NCBI GenBank assembly: GCA_015060325.1 | Contig: SUYQ01000003.1 | Coordinates: 84,528 to 148,527 of the forward strand | Reading direction: 5' to 3' | Origin: Bacteroidales bacterium | GTDB taxonomy: Bacteria > Bacteroidota > Bacteroidia > Bacteroidales > UBA932 | DNA length: 64,000 nucleotides | Shown: in pieces, positions 1 through 8,931 of the stretch | Numbering within the stretch: the stretch's first letter is position 1 | Layout: each line of letters begins with the position of its first letter | Position numbers and translations under genes: made by a program | The notes under the pieces: generated by a model | What the model was told of the DNA's origin: nothing | Seen by the model: only the letters and a program-made list of their open reading frames with translations | The model's database searches: none

Positions 1-190
1 CAACACGTGACACAGGTACGTACACCAACGAATCGACATACTCGAATCCTTCGGGAGCGACCAACGAATCAACCGGCTCAACAGGATAGTACGGCTCCAG
101 CATCTGGGCGGAAGCCGGTGTAGTCCATATGATCATAGCCAATATCGAGACTCCGATTCCAATAAGGATATTGTTATTTCTTGTCTGCAT
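1..190 (-). CDS. Secreted protein of unknown function, N-terminal part only
   Basis: The reading frame starts at an ATG at 190 and runs off the left edge, giving about 63 residues. The start overlaps the 3' end of the upstream lipoprotein gene by 17 bases, so the two are probably one operon. The N-terminus MQTRNNN is followed by a hydrophobic stretch (about residues 8-22) and a likely signal peptidase I site after ASA (ASA|QMLEP), so the product is probably exported. The mature part is rich in Val, Asp, Ser, Pro and Tyr (for example PYYPVEPVDS). No family can be assigned from so short a piece. Confidence 0.7.
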   Translation of the reverse strand, partial: MQTRNNNILIGIGVSILAMIIWTTPASAQMLEPYYPVEPVDSLVAPEGFEYVDSLVYVPVSRV

Positions 191-644
191 ATTTCAAAAG
201 TTTCTTCAAAGGTATATCCTTCTTTGTCATAGTCTTGGAAAGTCCACCTCTAAGCTTTCCCTTAACTGTAATATCCACCTTGCACTTGTCCATATAATCC
301 TTGTCAAGGAACATCAGCATATCATACAATGACACGTCCTTATCTAGCTTTACCTTGGCTTTCAGATGGTAAGTATGGGCAGTACGCCCTTTCATAGTGA
401 ACGGATCGACGGTCACATTACCAAGAACCTTGCCAGAATATTTCAACACCGCCTTCATATCAGATAATTTTATCTGAATCGCAGGATTGTCGATCTCCAC
501 GGCCAGATCTGCATTCAGACCTCTGAGTCCATTCGGGCTGACGTTCTCAATCTTGGCAGAGTTGACCTTTATCTGCGTAAACTTACCGCATCCTGTAACG
601 CATAGGAGCGCTGCGGCCATAAACAGTACAGCTATTCTTCTCAT
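174..644 (-). CDS. Small lipoprotein with LEA14-like domain
   Basis: The 156-residue product begins with a basic, hydrophobic signal sequence ending in a lipobox (VTGC, Cys19), so it should be a lipidated envelope protein. The rest looks like a late-embryogenesis-abundant type 2 (LEA14/WHy-like) beta-sandwich: it has the typical stretch AVEIDNPAIQIKLSDMKA, describing a strand-turn-strand with a conserved Asn-Pro, then further alternating strands (KVLGNVTVDPF). The biochemical role of bacterial LEA14-like lipoproteins is not settled. The gene is divergent from miaB and its stop overlaps the start of the following secreted-protein gene. The family call is by motif and overall pattern only. Confidence 0.6.
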   Translation of the reverse strand: MRRIAVLFMAAALLCVTGCGKFTQIKVNSAKIENVSPNGLRGLNADLAVEIDNPAIQIKLSDMKAVLKYSGKVLGNVTVDPFTMKGRTAHTYHLKAKVKLDKDVSLYDMLMFLDKDYMDKCKVDITVKGKLRGGLSKTMTKKDIPLKKLLKYADKK

Positions 645-676
645 TTTATGAAAGATTTATAGAGTTTCCAATTATG

Positions 677-684
677 CAAAGATA
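677..684 (-). promoter_or_regulatory. Bacteroidales -7 element for the LEA-like lipoprotein gene
   Basis: On the minus strand this reads TATCTTTG, a perfect match to TAnnTTTG, 33 bases upstream of the lipoprotein start. No clear TTG -33 box was found at the usual distance. It forms a divergent pair with the element at 706-713. Confidence 0.45.
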
Positions 685-705
685 ACGATATTCGTTTAAA
701 AATCC

Positions 706-713
706 TATCTTTG
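706..713 (+). promoter_or_regulatory. Bacteroidales -7 element for miaB
   Basis: TATCTTTG matches TAnnTTTG and lies 26 bases before the miaB start. A -33 TTG at the right spacing is not evident. Confidence 0.45.
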
Positions 714-739
714 CGTTTCCATAGAGAAAACAGCAGAAA

Positions 740-2110
740 ATGAAACATACAGACATAAAGCCTATTACAGATCCCTCGCGTCCTCAAGTATATATTGAGA
801 CATACGGATGCCAGATGAATGTGAACGACAGTGAAGTAGTCCTGTCAATTCTTCAGGATGCAGGTTATGCATTGACCGAGAACATCGAAGAAGCCACACT
901 GATTCTAGCTAACACATGCTCGATCAGAGACAACGCAGAGCAGAGGATATGGGGACGAATCGATCAGTTCAGACTGCAAAAGAAGACACGTCCTGAGGTG
1001 ATCATCGGCATATTGGGCTGCATGGCAGAACGCCTGAAAGAAAAACTGCTTGAGAAAGTTGACCTTGTGGCAGGGCCTGATTCATATAGAGATCTGCCGC
1101 AGATGCTTCAGGCAATAAGGCCGGACAGGCCACAGATAAACGTACTTCTTTCCCACGAAGAGACCTATGCAGACATCTCTCCTGTCAGACTCGACAAGAA
1201 CGGAGTATCTGCCTTCATCTCCATCATGCGTGGATGCAACAATGTATGTTCATACTGCGTCGTGCCTTATACAAGAGGCGCAGAGCGCAGCAGAGACCCT
1301 CACACAATAGTGAACGAGGCGAAGACACTATGGAAGAACGGATATAAGGAAGTGACCCTTCTGGGACAGAACGTTGATTCCTATTTCTGGAAGGATGAAC
1401 ACAACAGCAGCAACAACACCAATTTCGCCCAGCTGCTTGAGATGGTGGCAAAGATAGATCCTGCCCTTAGAGTCCGCTTCTCAACCTCACACCCGAAAGA
1501 CATCAGCGACGAGGTCATCTATACAATGGCAATGTATGACAATATCTGCAAGCACATCCACCTTCCGGTCCAGTCCGGAAGCAGCACAATGCTGGAAAAG
1601 ATGCGCCGCAAATACAATCGTGAATGGTATCTTGAAAGAGTCCGGAAGATACGCAGCGTGATTCCTGACTGCGGCATTACGACCGATGTGATAGCAGGAT
1701 TCAGCGGAGAGACAGAGCAGGATCACCAGGACACGCTCAGCCTTATGGAGCAGGTCGTATTTGATTCCGCATTCATGTTTGCGTACTCGGAACGTCCTGG
1801 TACACTGGCATCGAAAAGATACCCTGACGACATACCTTATGAGCTGAAGACCCAAAGACTCAATGAGATTATCGAACTTCAGGGCAAGATGAGTTTCAAG
1901 AGCAACTTCAATGAGATCGGCAAACAGCTGACAGTGCTGGTAGAGGGACCGTCGAAGAAGAATCCGGATGAATTGTGCGGCAGGGCCAGCAACAACAAGA
2001 TGTGCGTATTCCCTTCAATGGGCGAGAAGGCCGGAGACTACTGCACAGTAGAGGTAGTATCCGTCACATCCGCCACATTAATCTGCAAAAGGGTTGAGGA
2101 ACAGCTATAA
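740..2110 (+). CDS. miaB: tRNA-2-methylthio-N6-dimethylallyladenosine synthase MiaB
   Basis: This radical-SAM methylthiotransferase adds the 2-methylthio group to i6A37 of tRNAs reading UNN codons. The 456-residue length fits the family. The N-terminal UPF0004 domain carries the auxiliary-cluster cysteines C24 (ETYGCQMN), C60 (ANTCS) and C94 (LGCMAE). The radical-SAM triad is C166, C170 and C173 in RGCNNVCSYCVVPYTRG. A C-terminal TRAM-like region follows (about residues 385-455). The motif order and the YGCQMN and VVPYTRG signatures separate MiaB from RimO and MtaB. It converges on the S41 protease gene, and their 3' ends overlap by six bases. Confidence 0.97.
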   Translation: MKHTDIKPITDPSRPQVYIETYGCQMNVNDSEVVLSILQDAGYALTENIEEATLILANTCSIRDNAEQRIWGRIDQFRLQKKTRPEVIIGILGCMAERLKEKLLEKVDLVAGPDSYRDLPQMLQAIRPDRPQINVLLSHEETYADISPVRLDKNGVSAFISIMRGCNNVCSYCVVPYTRGAERSRDPHTIVNEAKTLWKNGYKEVTLLGQNVDSYFWKDEHNSSNNTNFAQLLEMVAKIDPALRVRFSTSHPKDISDEVIYTMAMYDNICKHIHLPVQSGSSTMLEKMRRKYNREWYLERVRKIRSVIPDCGITTDVIAGFSGETEQDHQDTLSLMEQVVFDSAFMFAYSERPGTLASKRYPDDIPYELKTQRLNEIIELQGKMSFKSNFNEIGKQLTVLVEGPSKKNPDELCGRASNNKMCVFPSMGEKAGDYCTVEVVSVTSATLICKRVEEQL

Positions 2111-3715
2111 TTCAGGAGACTTGCCCCCATTCTCAACAGCAGCCTGAATCGCATCATCAATCGGAATATAGGATCTATAGAAAGCTTCTTCTCCAAGTTT
2201 AGAGAAGCGGCCGACCAGACCCATGACCTGAGGGAGCATATACTCACGCGTGTCATCCCATTCGCCGGCTTTCGGTTTTACATCATCCACACCTGAGGCA
2301 AAATCCAGAAACTGTCCCTCGATGTCCTCTGCTTCGAGGTAGTCTTCCAGCGAGTTGAAATCCGCTATACTTGAAAGTTGCGATTTATATTTATCGAACA
2401 TGGTCGATGCAAACCGCATGGCTGTCGCTTTTCTGTCACACTGAATATAGAAATCCGACGCACGAGTCGTATCAATCGGAACGAATATATCCGGCACAAT
2501 ACCTCCACCACCGTACACCTTACGCCCTTTGGTCGTATAATAAACCATAGTCGTATCCACCTTTACGCTGTCGGCTGAAACAAGTTCTCCATGATTATAT
2601 CGATCCAGGATGTCATACATATATTCGTCAGAACTCTCATACGGCTTCTGTATGCAACGTCCAGATGGCGTATGGAAACGTGCAACAGTCAGACGTATTC
2701 CAGAACCATCGGTAAAATATATCGGCTCCTGCACCAGTCCTTTTCCAAAGGAGCGTCTGCCAATGACAGTTCCCCTGTCATTGTCCTGTATCGCTCCCGC
2801 AAGTATTTCACTTGAGGATGCACTGGATTCATCGATAAGCACAGACAGTTTCACATCCTTAAGAATGCCAGAGCCGTCAGCATCATAGCTTTCCCGTTTC
2901 CTATGGAGGCCCTCCATATACACGATACCGTCTCCTTCCGCAAGGAACTCATTGGAGATCATCAGAGCCTGATCGAAATATCCACCGGTATTGCTTCTTA
3001 TATCCAGTATGAGATGGTCCATGCCATGGGAGAGCAGCTGGAGTGCGGACTCCATGAACTCGACATATGTAGTACGGGAGAATTTAGTCAGTTTCATATA
3101 TCCCGTCTTGTCATCAATCATGAACGCGACATCCACACTGTGTACCGGTATTTTTGCACGAGTTATATTAAAGGATATCTTTTCCTTGCCCCTTCCGACC
3201 AATACATCCACCTTCGTTCCGGAAGGACCTTTCATATAACTTATCATGGTATCCTGAGGAGTCTTTGTGCCAGCTATGCTCTTATCATCGACTTTCAGTA
3301 TCCTGTCGCCGGGAGCAAGTCCCGCCTTTTCCGACGGTCCGCCCGGAATCACACTCAAGACAATTGCTGTATCTGCCGGGACATTGAAGGTGATACCGAT
3401 TCCTTCAAAGTTACCGGAAAGTTCTGTTTCAGCCTCGGTCAGCTCGACAGGTGGAAGATATACGGAATGAGGGTCAAGTTCTGCAAGAGCTGCTGTCACG
3501 GCCGCGTCCGTCATGACCTTCATATCGATTGTGTCGACATAATGTTTCTGAATATGCTCCAGTATGAGATGCAATTTTCGCCACTGTGAGTAGTTGCCCT
3601 CATATTTTACGGTCTGAGCTGCAGGACGGAATCTCTGGAATGCAAGAGTCGCAGCCATCACACCGATGACCACACCGAGTATTGATGTTACTAGCGTATA
3701 GTATGGTTTCCTCAT
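2105..3715 (-). CDS. S41-family C-terminal processing peptidase with PDZ domain
   Basis: This is a periplasmic serine protease of the CtpA/Prc type, which trims C-termini of envelope proteins. An N-terminal membrane anchor (about residues 7-26) precedes a helical region, a PDZ domain (about 100-175, with GIGITF and PGGPSEKAGLAPGDRI) and the S41 catalytic core (about 190-400). The predicted nucleophile is Ser300 (SSASSSEILAG) and the general base is Lys325 (SFGKG). Their 25-residue spacing is the same as Ser430/Lys455 in E. coli Prc. Length (536 aa) fits Bacteroidetes carboxy-terminal proteases. It is the last gene of a minus-strand cluster, 10 bases after the dCMP deaminase gene. Confidence 0.93.
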   Translation of the reverse strand: MRKPYYTLVTSILGVVIGVMAATLAFQRFRPAAQTVKYEGNYSQWRKLHLILEHIQKHYVDTIDMKVMTDAAVTAALAELDPHSVYLPPVELTEAETELSGNFEGIGITFNVPADTAIVLSVIPGGPSEKAGLAPGDRILKVDDKSIAGTKTPQDTMISYMKGPSGTKVDVLVGRGKEKISFNITRAKIPVHSVDVAFMIDDKTGYMKLTKFSRTTYVEFMESALQLLSHGMDHLILDIRSNTGGYFDQALMISNEFLAEGDGIVYMEGLHRKRESYDADGSGILKDVKLSVLIDESSASSSEILAGAIQDNDRGTVIGRRSFGKGLVQEPIYFTDGSGIRLTVARFHTPSGRCIQKPYESSDEYMYDILDRYNHGELVSADSVKVDTTMVYYTTKGRKVYGGGGIVPDIFVPIDTTRASDFYIQCDRKATAMRFASTMFDKYKSQLSSIADFNSLEDYLEAEDIEGQFLDFASGVDDVKPKAGEWDDTREYMLPQVMGLVGRFSKLGEEAFYRSYIPIDDAIQAAVENGGKSPEL

Positions 3716-3725
3716 GATGCCTCAA

Positions 3726-4130
3726 TTAATCAACTTGTTCCACCTCTACTCCTGCCCTCTGCAGAAGATCGATTCCATCAGTAAGACGATATGAATCACG
3801 ATAGACTACCCTTTTAATGCCAGCCTGGATTATCAGTTTGGCACATTCCATACAAGGAGACGCGGTGACGTACAATGTAGCCCCCTTGCTGCTGTTACCC
3901 GACTGCGCTACCTTCGAAATGGCATTAGCCTCAGCATGAAGCACATACGGCTTGGTCACGCCGTTCTCGTCTTCGCAAATATTCTCAAATCCGGAAGGAG
4001 TACCGTTGTATCCGTCCGATATTATCATTCTGTCCTTCACCAGCAGTGCTCCCACCTGACGGCGCTTGCAGTATGAGTTACGTGCCCATACACCTGCCAT
4101 TTCAATGTAACTTTGGTCGAATTTTTCCAT
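3726..4130 (-). CDS. Deoxycytidylate (dCMP) deaminase family protein
   Basis: The 134-residue protein has the zinc-dependent cytidine/deoxycytidylate deaminase signature: His65-Ala-Glu67 (HAEANA) and the paired cysteines Cys93 and Cys96 (PCMEC). The N-terminal part (SYCKRRQVGALLVKD) and the glycine-rich NGTPSGF loop are typical of ComEB/dCMP deaminases, which convert dCMP to dUMP for thymidylate synthesis. It starts two bases downstream of the acyl-CoA ligase stop, so the two are probably co-transcribed. The functional link between them is unclear and may only reflect operon order. Confidence 0.9.
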   Translation of the reverse strand: MEKFDQSYIEMAGVWARNSYCKRRQVGALLVKDRMIISDGYNGTPSGFENICEDENGVTKPYVLHAEANAISKVAQSGNSSKGATLYVTASPCMECAKLIIQAGIKRVVYRDSYRLTDGIDLLQRAGVEVEQVD

Positions 4131-4132
4131 AA

Positions 4133-5788
4133 TTATCTTTGGTATAGGTAGCGCTTGATGCTCTTCTTAGGGGTTCTTTCAAAGTCTTCCGACATAACCT
4201 CCACTTTCTTGAGACGCGCATAATTCGGAAGAATCGTGTTCCACTCTGAAAGTCTGTCTTCCATATATTTCACAAATGCGTCCTGGCTCATGCCATCCTT
4301 GGATCCCTGATGGAAATCAGGATAGACAAGTGCGGTAAGTCCTCCATTATCCTCCACAACAAGGGAATCAACCACATATGGCTGACTGTTGAGCACAGTC
4401 TCGACCTCTTCCGGATAGATGTTCTGTCCGCTAGGACCAAGAATCATGCACTTTGTACGGCCCTTGATGAAAAGACAGCCTTCCTGATCGAGAATACCCA
4501 TGTCACCGGTCTTGAACCAGCCGTCTTCTGTAAGGACTTCCCTGGTCGCCTCCTCATTCTTGTAATATCCAAGAAAGACATTTGCTCCCTTTACCTGAAT
4601 CTCACCAGGAATCTTGGCAGGATCAGCAGAATCTATACGTACTTCCATGTTAGGCGCAGCCTTTCCGCAGGAATACAACTTCTCCATCTTCCAGTCGTCG
4701 TAGGTGATGATAGGAGCACATTCGGTCATTCCATACCCTACCGTGAACGGGAAGTTCATCTTCTTGAAGAAGGACTCGACCTCCTTGTTGAAGGCAGCTC
4801 CACCGATGATGACCTCATAGAACTCGCCACCAAATGCCTTCACCAATTCGGTACGTACCTTATTGAGAACCACCTGATTGAGAACAGGAAGCTTCATCAG
4901 GAACCTGATGCCTTCCTTCTCAAGGATAGGCTTCACCTTGCTCTTATATATCTTCTCGATGACAAGAGGCACTGCAATGATGATATATGGCTTTACCTCT
5001 GCAAGGGCCTGCATGATGATCTTAGGACTTGGAACACGTGACAGGAAGTGCACATGTGCTCCGACACTGAGTTCGTATAGAAGTTCGAACATCAGACCGT
5101 ACATGTGTGCGGAAGGCAACATTGACACTACGCTCTTGGTATTGTCCAGATTTGGAAGAGCGACATGTGCGAACTCGATATTCGAGAACACTGCACGGTA
5201 CGGAATCATAACACCCTTGGAGAACCCGGAGGTGCCTGATGTGTAATTGATGATCGCAAGTTCGTCTGCCGAATCCTCGTAATAGTTCATGGCATCTGAA
5301 GTGAATGCCATAGGATATTTCCTGCCGAAAAGCTCATTGAGGTGTTCACGGGCCTCGGTTATCTTATCATCGCATGAATACAGAAGCTTGAAGGTATTGA
5401 CCTGGATGATTGCATGAAGATCCGGCATTTCAGTCTCTGAGAGTCCCTCCCAGATGACGTCGTCAACAAACAGGATCTTGGCTTCCGAGTGATTTACGAG
5501 ATGGTGGATATTGCTGGACTTGAACTCATGCAGAAGAGGCACAGGCACTGCACCATAGGTCATCGTTGACAGGAAAGCTACCGCCCAGTTTGCCTGGTTT
5601 CTCGAACATATAGCCACCTTGTCACCTTTGGACAGGCCGCAGTGTTCAAACATTATATGCATCTTCTCGATCCTGCGGGCAACGTCCCTGTAATGAAGGG
5701 TCATGCCCTGATAGTTTGAGATCGCGGGGCGATCCCAATTCTTTCTGAAAGATTCTTCGAAAATCTTGTTTACCGATTTAAATTCCAT
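4133..5788 (-). CDS. AMP-binding long-chain fatty acid-CoA ligase
   Basis: This ANL-superfamily adenylating enzyme activates a fatty acid with ATP and transfers it to CoA. The P-loop motif lies at about residues 181-192 (INYTSGTSGFSK). The downstream core motifs VGYGMTECAP and GWFKTGDMG and the hinge KGRTKCMILGPSGQNIYPEEVE are all present, followed by a C-terminal lid containing the usual lysine-rich end (TPKKSIKRYL). At 551 residues it is the size of the Bacteroidetes long-chain acyl-CoA synthetases. The actual substrate cannot be read from sequence. It is the middle gene of the ridA-to-S41 cluster, 26 bases after the unknown 747-residue gene. Confidence 0.9.
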   Translation of the reverse strand: MEFKSVNKIFEESFRKNWDRPAISNYQGMTLHYRDVARRIEKMHIMFEHCGLSKGDKVAICSRNQANWAVAFLSTMTYGAVPVPLLHEFKSSNIHHLVNHSEAKILFVDDVIWEGLSETEMPDLHAIIQVNTFKLLYSCDDKITEAREHLNELFGRKYPMAFTSDAMNYYEDSADELAIINYTSGTSGFSKGVMIPYRAVFSNIEFAHVALPNLDNTKSVVSMLPSAHMYGLMFELLYELSVGAHVHFLSRVPSPKIIMQALAEVKPYIIIAVPLVIEKIYKSKVKPILEKEGIRFLMKLPVLNQVVLNKVRTELVKAFGGEFYEVIIGGAAFNKEVESFFKKMNFPFTVGYGMTECAPIITYDDWKMEKLYSCGKAAPNMEVRIDSADPAKIPGEIQVKGANVFLGYYKNEEATREVLTEDGWFKTGDMGILDQEGCLFIKGRTKCMILGPSGQNIYPEEVETVLNSQPYVVDSLVVEDNGGLTALVYPDFHQGSKDGMSQDAFVKYMEDRLSEWNTILPNYARLKKVEVMSEDFERTPKKSIKRYLYQR

Positions 5789-5814
5789 AATTTCTCAGTT
5801 AAGTACACTTATTC

Positions 5815-8058
5815 TTATTTCAATATCATCTTACGGGTCTTTCCGTCATAGCATTCTGCCTTGACGGCATCATCTCCACTGACCTTTACATCCGCAGTCG
5901 GAAGGAACATCTTGCTGCCGGAGAATGAATTAAATGGAGCACCGCCATAGAACGGATAGATTAGGGTCTGGACGGACGTTCTTACCACCCAATAATTCTT
6001 ACCGCCGACAGTTATCATTTCCGGAAGATCCGTGATAAGGTCTTCAGAAGTGATACATCTCCAATCAGACGGTTTCTTTCCATTGAGGCCATACATTTCC
6101 AAGGTATTGTCCTTATGCAGCACCATCAGCACATCTTGACCTTCGACATCTGATTCATACAGACCAGGACCAAGGAGGATGTCTTTGCCCAGATCCTTAG
6201 GGAATCCCGATACGAATGCTCCCCTCCTGTCAATGACATATATCGAAGATCCTGCTCCGAAGAGTATCTGCAGGTTGCCATTACCATAATAATCAATATT
6301 CTGAGCTGTCCCGCAGAGCTTTTCTTTGAAAGGGACTCCCCATATGCCTTTTCCATCCTCTTCCTTAAGGCAGATAGCTCCATTAGGCTGCTGATAGAAG
6401 AAGTTGTCCCGGCCGGTCCCGGAATTCACAACCCGGAACGGCCCATCCGGAACCTTGACCATTGCCTCCTTGCGGAATTTCTCAGGACGCAGCCTCTTCA
6501 TCTTGAGATTGAAGGCAGTCAGGTCCGTATGCATCTTTCCATCTTTGCAGAACACCGACATCACCATAGGAGAATAATCTGCAGCACCTTTCATATTGTC
6601 ATGAACACTCAACATGTCTTTTTTCAAGACAGAAGTAAAGTCCTTGTCCGATGCCGGGATGTCCAGATAAGCCACGCAAGATGCAAGTCTTTCCGCCAGG
6701 AGATCGGTCTTGCCGGCATCAGCCATATATGACTTCAGATTATATTTCAGCGCCTCTCCACCAGCATATTCAGCTACGGCGGCATGGCTTCCGGTTATCA
6801 GCCAGTCATCGACAAGGGTAAACGAAGACTCATCCGCAAGATTAAAGAATGAACCGAATACAGATGCGACGTACTCAGGGAACGCATATGGCGCCACTGA
6901 CGACCTTGCTTCATGGATTTTCGTAAATCCGGTTCCGCGCAAAAGAAGGGTATCAGCATTATGAATCCTTATGAGGTTGACCCTTTCGATGTTTCCATTT
7001 ACTTTAAATGAAGCAGTAGCAACCTCGGAGACTCCTAGTCTTTTAATGAAATCACCCGGCTTCAGTCTGGTCTTCTTGCGCAACTTTTCCTGCCAGTCTG
7101 CAACTACGCCTGCACGACGCACCGACTCAAGATAGCTTTGATAGGAAGATATATATGATGCCGACTCGCCCATAGGCAATGTCAAGACAAAACGGGTACT
7201 GTACGGCAGAACCTCGGACACCTGGGATACAGACGGAGAGTCGTGGCTCAGGACACCCATAAATTCGGAGGTCTCGGTATAGTGTTGGACAATACTGAAA
7301 TCCTGATTGCTGCTGAGATCAACAGTTCCCCAGTCAGCAAAGGTGCTGAAGAACGATGCCATGAGGGAATACTGAGAGGAGGCCAGTCTGTCGTAACGAT
7401 TGACAAAATATTCCCGGGACACAGCCTTTTCAAACAGAACACGGGCATGGGCATATGACAGGAACAGAACATCCTCTGGGCTGTCAGCCGCGGCCTCCCG
7501 GAGCCCGGAAGAGTCTAAAAATGATGAACCTTCCGACAGATGTCTCTTGCTGACCCTGATCTGGGAATTTGTTTTTGCCAACAATATCAAAGACCTGGAT
7601 GCCAAAGGGCTCTCAGGAGCAAGCGTTGCGCAGTTGACAAACTCGGCAACCATACCATTCTTCTGTGCAAAGCACATCAGACTATCAGCCCCTGCCGAAG
7701 GCTTATCCGAGCATGGGCCGGCATCGATCACATAAAGAGGGGTCAATGAGCCAGTGTAATGAAGCGATAAAGCCATCCGGCTCCCGGCAAGTCTGCCAGC
7801 CTTGCCGCTTTGAAGGAAATCAGAGAGTTTCTTTGGAAAATCAAATGATGACAAAACAGGAGAAGATATATTCTCCGCCTCAGAAAAGAAAAATACGGCC
7901 ACAGCATTTGCGGGGACCGCATATGCCAGGCCATATCTTTCATCAACCGGCTTGAAAGTCCTGGAATCCTTGCGGTATAGAAAATGAGTACCGGCCACCA
8001 TCACTATCACCATGGCGGCCATAACTGCGAAAACCGATATCCAAGCCTTTCTGCTCAT
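5815..8058 (-). CDS. Large membrane-anchored extracytoplasmic protein of unknown function
   Basis: The preferred start is the ATG at 8058 (MSRKAWISVF), two bases after the ridA stop. A longer frame reaching 8127 would overlap ridA and begins with an unlikely cysteine-rich stretch. The 747-residue product has one N-terminal membrane segment (about residues 7-24) and a large exported part. The first two thirds are a mixed domain with no motif I recognise. The last 200 residues look like beta-propeller blades (ICLKEEDGKGIWGVPFKEK, a NGNLQILFG strand, IYVIDRRGAFVSGFPKDLG). I cannot name the family. Tight spacing suggests co-expression with ridA and the acyl-CoA ligase. Confidence 0.8.
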   Translation of the reverse strand: MSRKAWISVFAVMAAMVIVMVAGTHFLYRKDSRTFKPVDERYGLAYAVPANAVAVFFFSEAENISSPVLSSFDFPKKLSDFLQSGKAGRLAGSRMALSLHYTGSLTPLYVIDAGPCSDKPSAGADSLMCFAQKNGMVAEFVNCATLAPESPLASRSLILLAKTNSQIRVSKRHLSEGSSFLDSSGLREAAADSPEDVLFLSYAHARVLFEKAVSREYFVNRYDRLASSQYSLMASFFSTFADWGTVDLSSNQDFSIVQHYTETSEFMGVLSHDSPSVSQVSEVLPYSTRFVLTLPMGESASYISSYQSYLESVRRAGVVADWQEKLRKKTRLKPGDFIKRLGVSEVATASFKVNGNIERVNLIRIHNADTLLLRGTGFTKIHEARSSVAPYAFPEYVASVFGSFFNLADESSFTLVDDWLITGSHAAVAEYAGGEALKYNLKSYMADAGKTDLLAERLASCVAYLDIPASDKDFTSVLKKDMLSVHDNMKGAADYSPMVMSVFCKDGKMHTDLTAFNLKMKRLRPEKFRKEAMVKVPDGPFRVVNSGTGRDNFFYQQPNGAICLKEEDGKGIWGVPFKEKLCGTAQNIDYYGNGNLQILFGAGSSIYVIDRRGAFVSGFPKDLGKDILLGPGLYESDVEGQDVLMVLHKDNTLEMYGLNGKKPSDWRCITSEDLITDLPEMITVGGKNYWVVRTSVQTLIYPFYGGAPFNSFSGSKMFLPTADVKVSGDDAVKAECYDGKTRKMILK

Positions 8059-8060
8059 TG

Positions 8061-8435
8061 CTATTTGACTGCAATCGCCTCGATCTCGACCTTTACACCA
8101 AGAGGAAGAGCTGCAGCCTGGTAGCATGCACGAGCAGGTTTCTCACCAGTGAAGTACTCTGCATAGACCTCGTTTACTGCCTTAAAGTCAGCGATATCTG
8201 CAAGAAGGACTGTAGTCTTTACGACATTGTCATAAGTCATGCCTGCCTCCTTGAGGATAGCTCCGATGTTCTTGAGCGACTGATGAGCAGCTGCCACGAT
8301 GTCCTCCTGCACCTTTCCATCAACAGGATTTACAGGAATCTGGCCTGAAATGTAAAGAGTTCCATTCACTTCAATGGCCTGTGAATATGGGCCCACCGCC
8401 TTTGGTGCATCAGGAGTTGCGATTACCTTTTTCAT
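8061..8435 (-). CDS. ridA: RidA family reactive enamine/imine deaminase
   Basis: A 124-residue YjgF/YER057c/UK114 protein. Members hydrolyse reactive 2-aminoacrylate and related enamine/imine intermediates released by PLP enzymes. Recognisable segments are TPDAPKAVGPYSQAIE at the N-terminus, LYISGQIPV, and the C-terminal PARACYQAAALPLGVKVEIEAIA, which carries the conserved active-site arginine (PARACY) and terminal glutamate. Length is exactly that of the family. It is the first gene of a minus-strand cluster and has its own consensus promoter (8476-8506). Confidence 0.96.
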   Translation of the reverse strand: MKKVIATPDAPKAVGPYSQAIEVNGTLYISGQIPVNPVDGKVQEDIVAAAHQSLKNIGAILKEAGMTYDNVVKTTVLLADIADFKAVNEVYAEYFTGEKPARACYQAAALPLGVKVEIEAIAVK

Positions 8436-8475
8436 GACTTTAATACATTTAATTTTTAGTAATACCTATATCTCG

Positions 8476-8506
8476 CAAAGATACGCAATGTAGATCAATT
8501 ATACAA
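8476..8506 (-). promoter_or_regulatory. Promoter of the ridA cluster
   Basis: On the minus strand a TTG (8504-8506) is followed after 20 bases by TATCTTTG (8476-8483), which fits the Bacteroidales -33/-7 consensus. It lies about 40 bases upstream of ridA. Confidence 0.65.
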
Positions 8507-8531
8507 CTCGATGCTACGGCATATTTATAAC

Positions 8532-8558
8532 AAAAAAGTCAGGCCTAAGCCTGACTTT
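8532..8558 (-). terminator. Rho-independent terminator after tRNA-Arg
   Basis: A perfect 10-bp stem (AAAGTCAGGC and its complement) with a 4-base loop is followed on the minus strand by a run of T. It ends the yceD-rpmF-tRNA-Arg transcript. Confidence 0.85.
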
Positions 8559-8561
8559 CCG

Positions 8562-8633
8562 TAGCCCCGAGCAGAATCGAACTGCTATCTAAAGTTTAGG
8601 AAACTTCCATTCTATCCGTTGAACTACAGGGCC
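8562..8633 (-). tRNA. tRNA-Arg (anticodon CCT)
   Basis: The minus strand folds as a full 72-nt cloverleaf: acceptor stem GGCCCTG/CGGGGCT with G-U pairs at its ends, a D arm, an anticodon loop TTCCTAA giving anticodon CCT, and a T arm AGCAG/CTGCT with loop TTCGATT. The discriminator base is A and CCA is not encoded. It is 18 bases downstream of rpmF and is followed by a terminator. Confidence 0.93.
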
Positions 8634-8651
8634 ATGCAAAAAGAAGTCTGA

Positions 8652-8834
8652 TTACTCAGCCTTCTTCTCGATGATCTGACGACCTCTGTAGTAGCCGCAC
8701 TCTGGGCATACTCTGTGGAACATGATAGTTGCTCCGCAGTTTGAACAAGTAGCGAGTGTAGGAACTACAGCTACATCGTGTGTTCTTCTCTTGTCACGTC
8801 TCTGCTTAGAGACTTTGTGTTTTGGATGTGCCAT
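8652..8834 (-). CDS. rpmF: 50S ribosomal protein L32
   Basis: A 60-residue ribosomal protein with the usual N-terminus MAHPKHKVSKQRRDKRR and a zinc-ribbon of two CxxC pairs (CSNCG and CPECG). It is a component of the large subunit. It follows yceD, a neighbourhood conserved across many bacteria, with a 97-base gap that holds a dispersed repeat. Confidence 0.97.
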   Translation of the reverse strand: MAHPKHKVSKQRRDKRRTHDVAVVPTLATCSNCGATIMFHRVCPECGYYRGRQIIEKKAE

Positions 8835-8872
8835 TTCTAAATATTTTTTAATTATTAATAATCAGTTTAAAG

Positions 8873-8930
8873 ATCCTTCGACTCGCTCCGCTCGCTCAGG
8901 ATGACAGGAGGGGCTCCGCTCGCCATAATG
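8873..8930 (+). repeat. Dispersed intergenic repeat (CGACTCGCT family), copy in yceD-rpmF gap
   Basis: The core TTCGACTCGCTCCGCTCGCT followed by CAGGATGACA matches the repeats at 16405-16613, 42628-42663 and 43178-43312 in the same orientation. A second partial CTCCGCTCGCC lies just after it. All four sites are between genes transcribed on the minus strand. Confidence 0.7.
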
Positions 8931-8931
8931 G

